Source of the DNA: JBBQCW01 sp038319025
GTDB taxonomy: Bacteria; Actinomycetota; Thermoleophilia; Solirubrobacterales; Solirubrobacteraceae
DNA: 64,000 nt
Assembly (NCBI GenBank): GCA_038319025.1
Contig: JBBQCW010000005.1
Coordinates: forward strand, 1 to 64,000
Direction of reading: 5' to 3'
A program made the position numbers and the translations under genes. Positions 50,384-59,345 of this stretch are shown in pieces. Position 1 is the stretch's first letter, and every line of letters begins with the position of its first letter. Under the pieces are notes generated by a model, which was not told where the DNA came from, did no database searches, and worked only from the letters and a program-made list of their open reading frames with translations.

Positions 50384-51352
50384 ATGGGCAAGGTACTCAT
50401 TGCCGGCACGGCCGCACTGCTCATCACCGTGTTCCTGAGTCCCCGGTTCATCGCCTTCCTGCGCGTGCGCGAGTTCGGTCAGCAGATCCGTGAGGAGGGG
50501 CCTGAGGGCCATCACGCCAAGGCAGGCACGCCCACGATGGGCGGCATCATCATCTTTACGGGCGTCTCGATTCCGTTCCTGATCCTGTCGGACTACGACT
50601 GGCGAGCGATCGGCGTGTACGGAGCCATGATGGCGGCCGCCGCACTCGGGTTCGCCGACGACTACACGAAGCTCGTCAAGCGCCGTTCGCTGGGCCTGCG
50701 CGGACGTACCAAGCTGCTGGTGACGGTCGTGATCTCGCTCCTCCTTTGGTGGATCGCCACCAAAAAGGCAGGGCTGACCAGCGACCTGAGGCTGCGCGTG
50801 GTGGACGGCGTGGTCGATCTTGGGGTCTTCTATCCGGTGCTGATCTATCTGGTGGTTGCGGGCACCACCAACGCCGTCAACCTCACCGATGGCCTGGATG
50901 GTCTGGCGGCCGGGGTGGCGGCAATCGTCTTCCTCGCCTTCCTCGGAATCACGTTCCTGACCACGGGCCAGCGCGACCTCGCTCTGCTGACGGCGTGCCT
51001 GGTGGGCGGCTGTGTCGGCTTCCTGTGGTTCAACGCGTTTCCGGCCACGATTTTCATGGGGGATACGGGCTCGCTGGGTCTCGGTGGTGCCGTGGCGGGC
51101 CTGGCCGTCATGACCAAGACGGAGATCCTGCTGATCGTGATCGGCGGCATCTTCGTGATCGAGGCGCTCAGCGTGATCATCCAGGTCTTCTCCTTCCAGA
51201 CGTTCCGCAAGCGGGTCTTCCGGATGGCGCCGATCCACCATCACTTTGAGCTCGTGGGCTGGTCGGAGACCAAGATCATCTTGCGCTTCTGGATCGTGGC
51301 GATCGTGTTCGCCGCGATCGGGTTCACGCTGTACCGCCAGTCGATCCGGTGA
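50384..51352 (+). CDS. mraY: phospho-MurNAc-pentapeptide translocase
   Basis: A 322-residue membrane enzyme making lipid I from UDP-MurNAc-pentapeptide and undecaprenyl phosphate. It has about ten transmembrane helices and the expected motifs: AGTPTMGGI, the aspartate pair in FADDYTK, NLTDGLDGLA, FMGDTGSLG and the HHHFE histidine cluster. Length is normal. The start is 3 nt after murF and the stop 5 nt before murD, inside a tightly packed operon. Confidence 0.97.
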   Translation: MGKVLIAGTAALLITVFLSPRFIAFLRVREFGQQIREEGPEGHHAKAGTPTMGGIIIFTGVSIPFLILSDYDWRAIGVYGAMMAAAALGFADDYTKLVKRRSLGLRGRTKLLVTVVISLLLWWIATKKAGLTSDLRLRVVDGVVDLGVFYPVLIYLVVAGTTNAVNLTDGLDGLAAGVAAIVFLAFLGITFLTTGQRDLALLTACLVGGCVGFLWFNAFPATIFMGDTGSLGLGGAVAGLAVMTKTEILLIVIGGIFVIEALSVIIQVFSFQTFRKRVFRMAPIHHHFELVGWSETKIILRFWIVAIVFAAIGFTLYRQSIR

Positions 51353-51357
51353 TCTGA

Positions 51358-52677
51358 GTGCGGCGGCCGCGTCCCGACCTGCCGCCCGGGCCTTGGCTCA
51401 TCGTCGGCCTCGCCCGCTCCGGTGCGGCCGTCGCGCGTGCACTGCATGAGCGCGGGGAGATAGTCGTGGGGGTCGACGGTGGGCATCCGGTCGTCGATCT
51501 CCCCGAAGGCGTCGCGGTGCACCTGGACGTTGACGGACTCGCGCTCGTGCCGCACGCCCGGGCAGTGGTGAAAAGCCCTGGTGTGCCGGCTGAGGCGCCG
51601 GTGGTGCGCGCGGCGCGTGAGCGCGGTCTGCCGGTGCTGAGCGAGCTTGAGGTCGCCTGGCGGCTGCTGGAGAACGAGTTCATCGCGGTGACCGGGACCA
51701 ACGGCAAGACGACGACCGTCGAGCTGATCGGCCACATCCACCGCGAGGCGGGCTTGGCCGTTCGCGTCGCGGGGAACGTGGGAACGGCGCTCTCGTCGCT
51801 GATCGGCACGGTGGACCCGGAGGCGGTGATCGTGTGTGAGGCCTCGTCCTTCCAGCTCGAGGACACCGAGGCGTTTGCTCCCGAGGCGGCTGTGCTGCTC
51901 AACCTGGCCGAGGATCACCTGGACCGGCACGGCACGATGGAGGCGTACATCGCCGCCAAGCTGCGGGTCTTCGCGCTGCAGGGCAACGACGACATAGCGG
52001 TGGCCCCCACGGGCCTGGGCATCGAGGATCTCGGTGGCTGCGCCAAGCGCATCTGCTTCGGCCCGGGTCTCGATGCCGACCTGGCCGACCGCGCCGGGCA
52101 GCTGTGGTGGGGCGACGATCCGCTCCTGGCGGTCGGCGAGCTGCTGCTGGGAGGCGCCCACAACCGGCTGAACGCGATGGCGGCGGCCGCCGTCTGCCTG
52201 GCGCGTGGCGTGGACGTCGATGCCGTGCGCCGCGGGCTGCGCAGCTTCGGGGGCGTCCCACATCGCTTGGAGACGGTCGCCACGGTCGGTGGCGTGCAGT
52301 TCATCAACGACAGCAAAGCGACGAACGTCGCCTCGACGGCCGTTGCGTTGGCCGCGCTCACCGGCCGGCCGGTCCACCTGATCCTCGGTGGCCAAGGGAA
52401 GGACCAGGACTTCGCATCGCTGCGCGAGCCGGTCGCAAACGGCGTGCTCGGTCTCTACCTGATCGGGGAGGACGCCGAGCGGATCGAGCAGGATCTGAGC
52501 GGCGCGGCCGCCGCCATGAACTGCGAGACGCTGGAGCAGGCGGTCACGGTCGCCCGGCTCGCGGCCCGCCCGGGCGATGTCGTGCTCCTGTCTCCCGCCT
52601 GCGCGTCATTCGATCAGTTCGCTGATTTTGAGGCGCGGGGTGAAGCGTTTCGGGCGCTCGTTGCGCCGCCCGGCTGA
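51358..52677 (+). CDS. murD: UDP-MurNAc-L-alanine:D-glutamate ligase
   Basis: A 439-residue ligase adding D-glutamate to UDP-MurNAc-L-Ala. The N-terminal UDP-binding fold (WLIVGLARSGAAVA), ATP loop VTGTNGKTTT, EASSFQLE, NLAEDHLDRHG and the C-terminal FINDSKATNVAST and SPACASFDQF are characteristic. The start is GTG 51358. The gene is followed not by ftsW but by a convergent truncated winged-helix gene 12 nt away, breaking the usual operon continuity. Confidence 0.95.
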   Translation: MRRPRPDLPPGPWLIVGLARSGAAVARALHERGEIVVGVDGGHPVVDLPEGVAVHLDVDGLALVPHARAVVKSPGVPAEAPVVRAARERGLPVLSELEVAWRLLENEFIAVTGTNGKTTTVELIGHIHREAGLAVRVAGNVGTALSSLIGTVDPEAVIVCEASSFQLEDTEAFAPEAAVLLNLAEDHLDRHGTMEAYIAAKLRVFALQGNDDIAVAPTGLGIEDLGGCAKRICFGPGLDADLADRAGQLWWGDDPLLAVGELLLGGAHNRLNAMAAAAVCLARGVDVDAVRRGLRSFGGVPHRLETVATVGGVQFINDSKATNVASTAVALAALTGRPVHLILGGQGKDQDFASLREPVANGVLGLYLIGEDAERIEQDLSGAAAAMNCETLEQAVTVARLAARPGDVVLLSPACASFDQFADFEARGEAFRALVAPPG

Positions 52678-52689
52678 GCGGCGACAACT

Positions 52690-53292
52690 TCAAGCCGCCA
52701 GGAATCGGTTGACGGCGGTCCCGTCAGCGACAAGGGCATTTTTGACCGCGGTCGAGATTGGGGCGAACGGCGACAGCTCGACCTTGCCCTGCGGTCGCGT
52801 CCAGGTCGCGACGGCACGCCCTTTCACGAGCGCGATCGCTTTGAAGATCCCGTTGACCGTGACGACGTCGGTGCGGTCCCCGAGGATCGGCGTTCGGTCG
52901 GGCCACCCGTGGAGCAGCGGGTCGAAGGGGCCGAGAAGTCGCGGCGATGGGAGCGGGGTCGGGGCAGGCCGCCCGGCGAGGTCCACGAGTCCATCCTCGC
53001 GCTGCTCGAGCTGGCCCGCGATGGCCTCGAGCCCTGCCCGCGCATCGCGCAGCCCGATGCCTGCCCAGTTGGCCAGGTCCCGATCACTCGCCGGGCCGTG
53101 GCCGACGAGGTAACGGCGAGCGAGCTCAGCCAGCGCCCGGTCGCGGTCGATCGGCGCGCTCGACCGCTCGCCGAGCCACTCACGCACGAGGACGAATGCG
53201 TGACGCCCGTCCACCATCGGTCCGCGCACGATCAGCCCGAGGAGGCTGGCGCGTAGTCTCTGCCCGGACGTCGTGACTGTACTTGCCGACAT
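52690..53292 (-). pseudogene. N-terminally truncated winged-helix DNA-binding family protein
   Basis: A 200-residue reading frame matching the C-terminal half of the winged-helix DNA-binding (HTH_42-like) family, whose members are usually about 350-400 residues. Recognisable parts are VLVREWLGE, a YLVGHGPASDRDLANWAGI segment, LLGPFDPLLHGW and GRAVATW. The N-terminal half is missing and the upstream sequence on this strand is the hydrolase gene, which overlaps its 5' end by 20 bp. It lies antisense within the dcw cluster. It could be a decayed remnant or a shortened functional protein; the reading frame itself is intact. Confidence 0.6.
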
Positions 53293-54148
53293 CCCCCTGC
53301 GCCACGGCTTCGCTGACCTGAGCGGCGCACGCCTGCACTACGTCGAAGCGGGGGAGGGGCCGCTCGTCATCCTGCTCCACGGCTGGCCGGAGTTCTGGTA
53401 CGCGTGGCGGGAGCAGATCCCGGCGCTCGTGGCGGCCGGGTTCCGCGTGGTCGCCCCGGACCTGCGCGGCTACGGGCAGTCCTCGCGGCCGCTCGAGGTT
53501 TCGGCGTACGGGACGGACGCCCTGGCGCAGGACGTCCATGATCTGATCCTCGAACGCGGAGCTGAGCGCGCCTTCGTGGTGGGGCACGACTGGGGGGGAT
53601 TCGCGGCCTGGGCCGCGGCGGCCAACCATCCGGAGGTCGTCGAACGCCTGGCCATCCTGAACGCCCCCCACCCGCGAGTGATGCTGCATGGCCTGCGCCG
53701 GCCCCGCCAGCTTCTGCGCTCCTGGTACATGTTCGTCTTCCAGATCCCGTGGCTGCCCGAACGGATGCTCCCCGCCGGCGACTGGCGCGTGCTGCGGTTC
53801 GCGCTGGAGCACGACACGCTGGCCGGCCCGCTTCCGGCCGAAGAACTGGCGCAGTACCGCGAGAGCTGGTCGATGCCGGGCGCGGCTCGCGCGATGCTGG
53901 CCTACTATCGCGCCGCATTCCGCCAGTCGCCGCGAGCCTCTGAGGCTTCGATCCGCGTGGTGACGGCGCCCACGCTGGTGATCTGGGGCGACAAGGACCC
54001 TGCCCTCGGCCGGAACCTGGCGGCACCTTCACGTGCCGACGTTCCGAACCTCGTGGGCGTCGAGCACCTGCCGAACGCCTCGCACTGGGTCCAGCGCGAC
54101 GAGGCTGACCGCGTGAGCGCCCTGCTCGTGGAGTTCTTCAGCGTCTGA
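53273..54148 (+). CDS. alpha/beta hydrolase, epoxide-hydrolase-like
   Basis: A 291-residue alpha/beta hydrolase. The oxyanion motif HGWPEFWYAWR, nucleophile aspartate in VGHDWGG, acid in IWGDKDPALG and histidine in NASHWVQRD form a complete Asp-Asp-His triad typical of soluble epoxide hydrolases or haloalkane dehalogenase relatives. GTG 53273 overlaps the 5' end of the antisense truncated winged-helix gene by 20 bp. It sits between murD and ftsW, an unusual place for a catabolic enzyme, and is read in the operon direction, so it may be co-transcribed with division genes. Confidence 0.88.
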   Translation: MTVLADIPLRHGFADLSGARLHYVEAGEGPLVILLHGWPEFWYAWREQIPALVAAGFRVVAPDLRGYGQSSRPLEVSAYGTDALAQDVHDLILERGAERAFVVGHDWGGFAAWAAAANHPEVVERLAILNAPHPRVMLHGLRRPRQLLRSWYMFVFQIPWLPERMLPAGDWRVLRFALEHDTLAGPLPAEELAQYRESWSMPGAARAMLAYYRAAFRQSPRASEASIRVVTAPTLVIWGDKDPALGRNLAAPSRADVPNLVGVEHLPNASHWVQRDEADRVSALLVEFFSV

Positions 54149-54202
54149 CCCGGCGACGCCGGAGGCAGGAACTGTCCGACCCATGGCGAAGGGTTCACGG
54201 AT

Positions 54203-55468
54203 ATGGCTCGCGCCCCCGCCGCCGCCGCGACCCGCCCCTCGCAACCGCTCGAGTACAGACTGCTGCTCACAGTCGTCCTCTGCTTGTTGGCCGGGGGCGC
54301 CGTGATGGTCTACTCCGCCTCTTCGGCCCGCACGCTGCTGCAAGGGCAGGGCGACGGCACGATGTACCTCGTGCGCTACGTCGGCTACGGCACGATCGGC
54401 CTGATCCTGATGGCGGTCTTGGCCCGTGGCGGCCTGCGCCTGGCTCAGCGCTGGACGATGCCCCTCCTCCTGCTGTCCTTCGGCCTCCTGGTGGCGGTCA
54501 AGCTGCCCGGCATCGGCGTGAGCGTCAACGGTGCCCAGCGGTGGGTCGGCGCCGGGCCGCTTCAGTTCCAGCCTTCAGAGCTCGCCAAGCTGTCGCTCGT
54601 CCTCTACGGCGCGATGATGTTGGCCCGGCGCCCGGGCGTTCCCCAACATCTGCGCGAGGTGATGCCGCTGGTCATCGTGGCCTCGATGATGGCGCTGCTC
54701 GTCGCGGCCCAGCCCGATCTGGGCACGGCACTGGTCATCTCCTTCACCACCGCCGCACTGCTCGTCGCGGCCGGCATGCCGATGCGCTGGCTGCTCATCG
54801 GAGCCGCGGTGGGCGGCGCATTGGTTCTGATGTTCGCCCTCGCCGCTCCATACCGGCGCGCGCGGCTGCTCTCGTTCATCAACCCGTGGGACCACGCCAC
54901 CACCACGGGCTTCCAGGCGGTTCAGGGCCAGATCGCGCTCGGCTCCGGCGGCCTCTTCGGCAAGGGCCTGGGGGAGTCGGTCCAGAAGATCTTCTACCTC
55001 CCGGAGGCCCACACGGACTTCATCCTGGCCATCATCGGGGAGGAGCTCGGGGTGTTCGGCATCTCCGTCGTTCTGACCCTCTACGGGCTCGTCGCGTTCG
55101 CCGGGATGCGGATCGCCCAGGCCGCGCAGGGCGAGTACGCCAAGCTCGTCGCCATGGGGATCACCTGCCTGGTGCTCTCACAGGCGCTGCTCAACATCTT
55201 CGCCGTGCTGGGCCTTGCGCCGCTCACCGGCGTACCGTTGCCGTTCATCTCCTACGGGGCCTCCAGCCTGGTCGTGCTGCTTGCCGGCATGGGCCTGCTG
55301 TTGAATGTGGCCTCCGGCGCCACCGTTCATGTCCGTGCGGTGCCCACCCGCTCCCGAGCCACCCAACGTCCCTCCGCCAACGCCAATGACCAGGATCGTG
55401 ATCGCCGCGGGCGGAACGGCCGGACACGTGGTTCCGGCACTGGCGGTGGCCGACGCGCTGCGAGCTGA
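54203..55468 (+). CDS. ftsW: septal peptidoglycan polymerase (SEDS family)
   Basis: A 421-residue SEDS glycosyltransferase with about ten membrane helices. Motifs: NGAQRWVGAGPLQFQPSELAKL (shown here as NGAQRWVG and FQPSELAKL), the catalytic-loop AQPDLGTALV, EAHTDFILAIIGEELG and VPLPFISYGASS. It polymerises lipid II into septal glycan with FtsI. The cytoplasmic tail after the last helix is long and hydrophilic, ending RGSGTGGGRRAAS; its last 83 bp overlap murG in another frame, so tail composition is constrained by the MurG N-terminus. The 54-nt gap after the hydrolase gene includes a possible GAAGGG binding site. Confidence 0.94.
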   Translation: MARAPAAAATRPSQPLEYRLLLTVVLCLLAGGAVMVYSASSARTLLQGQGDGTMYLVRYVGYGTIGLILMAVLARGGLRLAQRWTMPLLLLSFGLLVAVKLPGIGVSVNGAQRWVGAGPLQFQPSELAKLSLVLYGAMMLARRPGVPQHLREVMPLVIVASMMALLVAAQPDLGTALVISFTTAALLVAAGMPMRWLLIGAAVGGALVLMFALAAPYRRARLLSFINPWDHATTTGFQAVQGQIALGSGGLFGKGLGESVQKIFYLPEAHTDFILAIIGEELGVFGISVVLTLYGLVAFAGMRIAQAAQGEYAKLVAMGITCLVLSQALLNIFAVLGLAPLTGVPLPFISYGASSLVVLLAGMGLLLNVASGATVHVRAVPTRSRATQRPSANANDQDRDRRGRNGRTRGSGTGGGRRAAS

Positions 55469-56444
55469 CGGTGCCGACGTCGTCTTCGTCGGTGGCGACC
55501 GCGCCGAGGCGACCCTCGTGCCCGAGGCAGGCTACGAGTTGCGCCGCATCGCGGTGGAAGGTCTCAGCCGCTCCAACCCTTTGAAAGCGGCGCGCGCGGC
55601 CGGCAAAGCCGCCGGGGCGGTATTTGCCGCTCGCTCGATCCTGGCCGAGTTGAAGCCCGACGCCGTCATGGGCGGCGGCGGATACGTGGCCGGGCCGGTC
55701 GGCGCTGCCGCGATCTCCCGCCGGATACCGTTGGTGCTGACCGAAGCCGACAGTCACCTCGGCGTGACCAACCGCGCGCTGGCCCGCTCGGCCCGTCGCG
55801 TCTGCCTAGCCTTTCCGATCGACGGGAGGACGGGCGATCGCTACCTCGTGACGGGCCGCCCGGTACCGGAGCAGGTGACCGATCGCGCCGGCGCCCGCGT
55901 CCGCTTTGACCTCGTCGACGGCGAGCAGTGCGTACTCGTCTTCGGCGGCTCGCTCGGCGCGCGCTCGATCAACGATGCCGCGCTCAAAGCGTTTGCCGAC
56001 GCTCCGTATCGCGTGCTCCACGCTGCCGGTACTCGCGACGAGCCGGGGATGCGCGACCGCGTGCTGCGGCGCGGCTACGATCTGCGCGCCTACATCACGC
56101 CGTTCGGCGACGCACTCGCCGCAGCGGATCTTTGCGTCGCCCGGTCGGGAGGGTCGGTGTTCGAGATCGCCGCCCACGGCCTGCCGGCGATCCTGATTCC
56201 CTACCCGCACGCGTCGGGCGATCATCAGACGGCCAACGCCCGCTGGATGCAGGAGGCCGGTGCCGCCATCTCGATCGCCGACGAGGACCTCACCCCCGCC
56301 GGGCTGGCCATGGAGGTCGAGCAGTTGCTCGGCGATTCCGCCAGACTCACAGCCATGGCCGCTGCGTCCGCATCCCTGGCCCGCCCCGATGCGGCGCGCC
56401 GCATCGCTGACGAGATCGTGCTCGCGGCGGGGGCTCCACAGTGA
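55386..56444 (+). CDS. murG: UDP-GlcNAc:lipid I N-acetylglucosaminyltransferase
   Basis: A 352-residue peripheral membrane transferase converting lipid I to lipid II. The glycine-rich loop AAGGTAGHVVPALAVADAL starts at residue 7, with GGGGYVAGPV, FGGSLGARSIN, ARSGGSVFEI and PYPHASGDHQTANA further on. ATG 55386 is firmly set by the family N-terminus MTRIVIAAGGTAGH, even though this lies 83 bp inside ftsW. The stop overlaps the next GTG by 4 bp, but that gene is a methyltransferase rather than murC. Confidence 0.95.
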   Translation: MTRIVIAAGGTAGHVVPALAVADALRADGADVVFVGGDRAEATLVPEAGYELRRIAVEGLSRSNPLKAARAAGKAAGAVFAARSILAELKPDAVMGGGGYVAGPVGAAAISRRIPLVLTEADSHLGVTNRALARSARRVCLAFPIDGRTGDRYLVTGRPVPEQVTDRAGARVRFDLVDGEQCVLVFGGSLGARSINDAALKAFADAPYRVLHAAGTRDEPGMRDRVLRRGYDLRAYITPFGDALAAADLCVARSGGSVFEIAAHGLPAILIPYPHASGDHQTANARWMQEAGAAISIADEDLTPAGLAMEVEQLLGDSARLTAMAAASASLARPDAARRIADEIVLAAGAPQ

Positions 56445-57058
56445 GCCTGTGGGGCCGCGCCTTCGCGATGCTCTATGACCGGGGGATGGCCGGCAGCGAG
56501 GCGGCGGGGCTGGCCGATCTGCGGGCCCGCTCGATCGCCTCCGCCGTCGGGCGCACGCTGGAGATCGGCGCGGGCACCGGGTTGAACCTCGAGCGCTACC
56601 CGCCGGCTGTGACCGAATTGGTGCTTTGCGAGCCGGAGGAGCCCATGGCCGCGCGGCTGCGCCCGCGGGCCGCCGAACACGGTGCCCAGGTGATCGTCGC
56701 GCCCGCCGAGGCGCTGCCGTTCGCGGACGCCAGCTTTGACACCGTCGTGAGCACGCTCGTGCTCTGCACGGTCGGCGACCCGACCGCGTCCGTCGCGGAG
56801 GTCGCACGCGTGTTGCGTCCCGGAGGCCGGCTGTTGTTCTTCGAGCACGTCCGCTCGCCCGATCCGCACGTGGCCCATACACAGGATCGCTGGGATCCGG
56901 TGTGGAAGCGTGTCGGGCACGGCTGCCGTTGCAACCGCGACACCGTAGCCACGCTGCGAGCCTCGCCGCTCAGGATCGAGCACGTTGAGGTGTCGCGCAT
57001 CCCCAAGGCCGCCCCGATCATCCGCCCGGCCGTGCTCGGCAGCGCCGTCCGTCAGTAG
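56441..57058 (+). CDS. class I methyltransferase between murG and murC
   Basis: A 205-residue SAM-dependent methyltransferase. Motif I TLEIGAGTGLNLERYP, the acidic LVLCEPEEPM, motif IV STLVLCTVGD and RVLRPGGRLLFFEHV are clear. The C-terminal RWDPVWKRVGHGCRCNRDT segment is like that in METTL7-type proteins. GTG 56441 overlaps the murG stop, and its stop is 10 nt before murC, so it is embedded in the cell-wall operon. No methylated peptidoglycan precursor step is standard here; a lipid or quinone substrate is equally possible. Confidence 0.85.
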   Translation: MSLWGRAFAMLYDRGMAGSEAAGLADLRARSIASAVGRTLEIGAGTGLNLERYPPAVTELVLCEPEEPMAARLRPRAAEHGAQVIVAPAEALPFADASFDTVVSTLVLCTVGDPTASVAEVARVLRPGGRLLFFEHVRSPDPHVAHTQDRWDPVWKRVGHGCRCNRDTVATLRASPLRIEHVEVSRIPKAAPIIRPAVLGSAVRQ

Positions 57059-57068
57059 CCTGCTGACC

Positions 57069-58409
57069 ATGACCGACCCCCGCCCGTGGAGTGGCCGCGC
57101 GCTGCATTTCGTCGGCATCGGCGGTGCCGGGATGAGCGGGTGGGCTCACGTCGCAGCCCAACTCGGCGCCACCGTCACCGGCTCTGATCAAAAGCCCTCG
57201 GCGGCGCTGGAGCGCCTGCGCGCCGAAGGCATCGTTGCCGCCGACCACCATGCAGCGGCGAACGTTCCGGCCGGAGCACAGGTGGAGCTGATCGTCTCGA
57301 CCGCGGTGCCGGCTGATAACCCTGAGCTCGTCGAGGCACACGCCCGGGGTCTCACCGTCCATCCGCGGTCGGTTCTGCTGCACGAACTCAGCTCGCTCAG
57401 GCGCACGATCTCGATCGCCGGCGCCCACGGCAAGACGACCACCACCGCCATGGTCGCTCACGCGCTGCGCGGTGCGGGGATGGATCCCGGCTATCTGATC
57501 GGCGGTGCCCTGAGGTCGACCGGGCGGCACGCCGACTGGGGCACGGGGGAGTGGCTCGTGGTGGAGGCCGACGAGTCCGACCGCTCGATGCTCGCGCTGG
57601 CCACCGAGGTGGCCGTGGTCACGAACGTCGAGCTCGATCACCACGCCACCTACGGATCGATCGAGGAGGTCCGTGCCGTCTTTCGCACGTTCCTGCATGG
57701 CGCGCCACACGCGGTGCTCTGGGATCGGCCTGACGTGCTCGCGTTGCGCGAGGACGTCGACGGCGAAACGATCGCCTTCGACGTCCCCGATCCCGAACTC
57801 GGTCCCGACGGGTCGCGCTTCACCTGGCGCGGGCACCCGGTCGTGCTGGCGGTTCCGGGCGCTCACAACGCTCGCAACGCCGCCGCCGCGCTTGAGGCGT
57901 GCCGACTGGCGGGCGCCGACCTGGAGTCGGCGGTGGCCGCGCTCGCCGGCTTTGAAGGGGCAGGCAGGCGCTTCGAGGCGCTCGGCACGACACCACAGGG
58001 CGCACACGTCGTCGACGACTACGCCCACCATCCGACCGAGGTGGCGGCCACGCTGCGGGCCGCGCGCACCCTTGCCCCACGCCGGCTGATCGCCGTCTTC
58101 CAGCCCCACTTGTACTCCCGCACCCGCCGCCTGGCCCGCGCGTTCGGCGAAGCGCTGGCCCTAGCCGACGAGGTGGCCGTGCTCGACATCTATCCGGCCC
58201 GCGAGCGCGCCGAAGACTTCCCCGGGGTGGACGGCAGGATGATCGCCGCCGCTGTGGCCGACGCCGCCCCGGGCAAGCCGGTGCTGTGGCTTCCGGACAT
58301 CGAACGAGCCGAGCAGATCATCCGCGACCGCCTGCGCCCAGAAGACCTCGTGCTGGTGCTCGGTGCTGGTGACGTGGACGCGCTGGGCCGTCGCTTGGTC
58401 TCCGGATGA
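57069..58409 (+). CDS. murC: UDP-MurNAc:L-alanine ligase
   Basis: A 446-residue ligase adding L-alanine to UDP-MurNAc, the first step of stem peptide assembly. The N-terminal HFVGIGGAGMSGWA, ATP loop IAGAHGKTTTTAM, EADESDRSML, NVELDHHATYGS and the C-terminal DDYAHHPTEV and FQPHLYSRT are diagnostic. ATG 57069 is chosen by the family N-terminus. The 3' end overlaps murB by 4 bp. Confidence 0.96.
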   Translation: MTDPRPWSGRALHFVGIGGAGMSGWAHVAAQLGATVTGSDQKPSAALERLRAEGIVAADHHAAANVPAGAQVELIVSTAVPADNPELVEAHARGLTVHPRSVLLHELSSLRRTISIAGAHGKTTTTAMVAHALRGAGMDPGYLIGGALRSTGRHADWGTGEWLVVEADESDRSMLALATEVAVVTNVELDHHATYGSIEEVRAVFRTFLHGAPHAVLWDRPDVLALREDVDGETIAFDVPDPELGPDGSRFTWRGHPVVLAVPGAHNARNAAAALEACRLAGADLESAVAALAGFEGAGRRFEALGTTPQGAHVVDDYAHHPTEVAATLRAARTLAPRRLIAVFQPHLYSRTRRLARAFGEALALADEVAVLDIYPARERAEDFPGVDGRMIAAAVADAAPGKPVLWLPDIERAEQIIRDRLRPEDLVLVLGAGDVDALGRRLVSG

Positions 58410-59311
58410 GCGTTCCCCAGGCGGTTCGTCCCAACCATCCGCTCGGTCGGATGACGACCGTCAAGACCGGTGGCGACGCGGAGTTCTTCGCCCGAGCAGG
58501 CGACGAGGAGACGCTCGGCGAGATCGTGGCCTGGGCCGCCCAGAACGAATACGAACTCAGCGTCATCGGCTCGGGCTCGAACCTGCTGGTGGCCGACGAG
58601 GGCATTCAGGGCCTCGTCCTCAAGCTCGATGGCGACCTGGCCGCGATCGAAGCCGATGTGCCCCGCCTGCGTTGCGGGGGAGGAGCGCGCCTGCCCGCCG
58701 TGGCCGCCCAAGCGGCGCGCAGCGGGCTCTCAGGGATCGAGTTTGGCGTGAACATTCCCGGCACCGTCGGTGGGGCGGTGCGGATGAACGCCAACGCTTA
58801 CGGCGGAGAACTCGGCCGGGCACTGGAATGGGTGGACGTCGTGACGGCGACGGGCACGGACCGCCGGACACCGGACGCGCTCGCCTTCGCGTACCGGCGA
58901 TCCAACCTGCGCGAGGGTGAGGTGGTGGCGCGCGCCTCGTTCCTGCTCGTGCCGGCCGATACTGCTGCGGTGAAGGCCACGCTTGAGGAGATGCGCGCTA
59001 AGCGCCACGCCGCGCAGCCGAGCGGGATCAAGACCTTCGGCTCCACCTTCAAGAACCCCGAGACGCCCGAGGCGCAGGGGCGCAGCGCCGGAATGCTGCT
59101 TTCGGAAGCCGGGTGCAACGGGCTCGCCGTCGGCGGCGCGCGGTTCTCCCCGAAGCACGCGAACTTCGTCGAGAACTTCGAGGATGCGACGACGGCGGAC
59201 GTCGTGGCGCTGATGGCGGAAGGTCGACGCCGCGTGCAGGAGCAGTTCGGCGTCACGCTGGAGGCCGAGGTGCAGACGCTTGGGCCGGTGCGGCTGCCCT
59301 GGTGGTCTTGA
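58406..59311 (+). CDS. murB: UDP-N-acetylenolpyruvoylglucosamine reductase
   Basis: A 301-residue FAD enzyme making UDP-MurNAc with NADPH. The FAD motif VIGSGSNLLVADEG, GIEFGVNIPGTVGGAVRMNA and the proton-donating serine in FGSTFKNP are present, together with EAGCNGLAVGGARFSPKHANF. Overall organisation is close to the short MurB form found in many Gram-positive dcw clusters. It starts at ATG 58406 overlapping the murC stop and leads into ftsQ after 34 nt. Confidence 0.95.
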   Translation: MSVPQAVRPNHPLGRMTTVKTGGDAEFFARAGDEETLGEIVAWAAQNEYELSVIGSGSNLLVADEGIQGLVLKLDGDLAAIEADVPRLRCGGGARLPAVAAQAARSGLSGIEFGVNIPGTVGGAVRMNANAYGGELGRALEWVDVVTATGTDRRTPDALAFAYRRSNLREGEVVARASFLLVPADTAAVKATLEEMRAKRHAAQPSGIKTFGSTFKNPETPEAQGRSAGMLLSEAGCNGLAVGGARFSPKHANFVENFEDATTADVVALMAEGRRRVQEQFGVTLEAEVQTLGPVRLPWWS

Positions 59312-59345
59312 AGGAGTCGACGGCTCGGCGGCGAAGGGGGTCTGG

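Noticed and set aside
48857..51244. 795-codon minus-strand open frame opposite murE, murF and mraY
   Set aside because: Three conserved, motif-complete plus-strand genes occupy the same span; the antisense frame is a GC-driven shadow.
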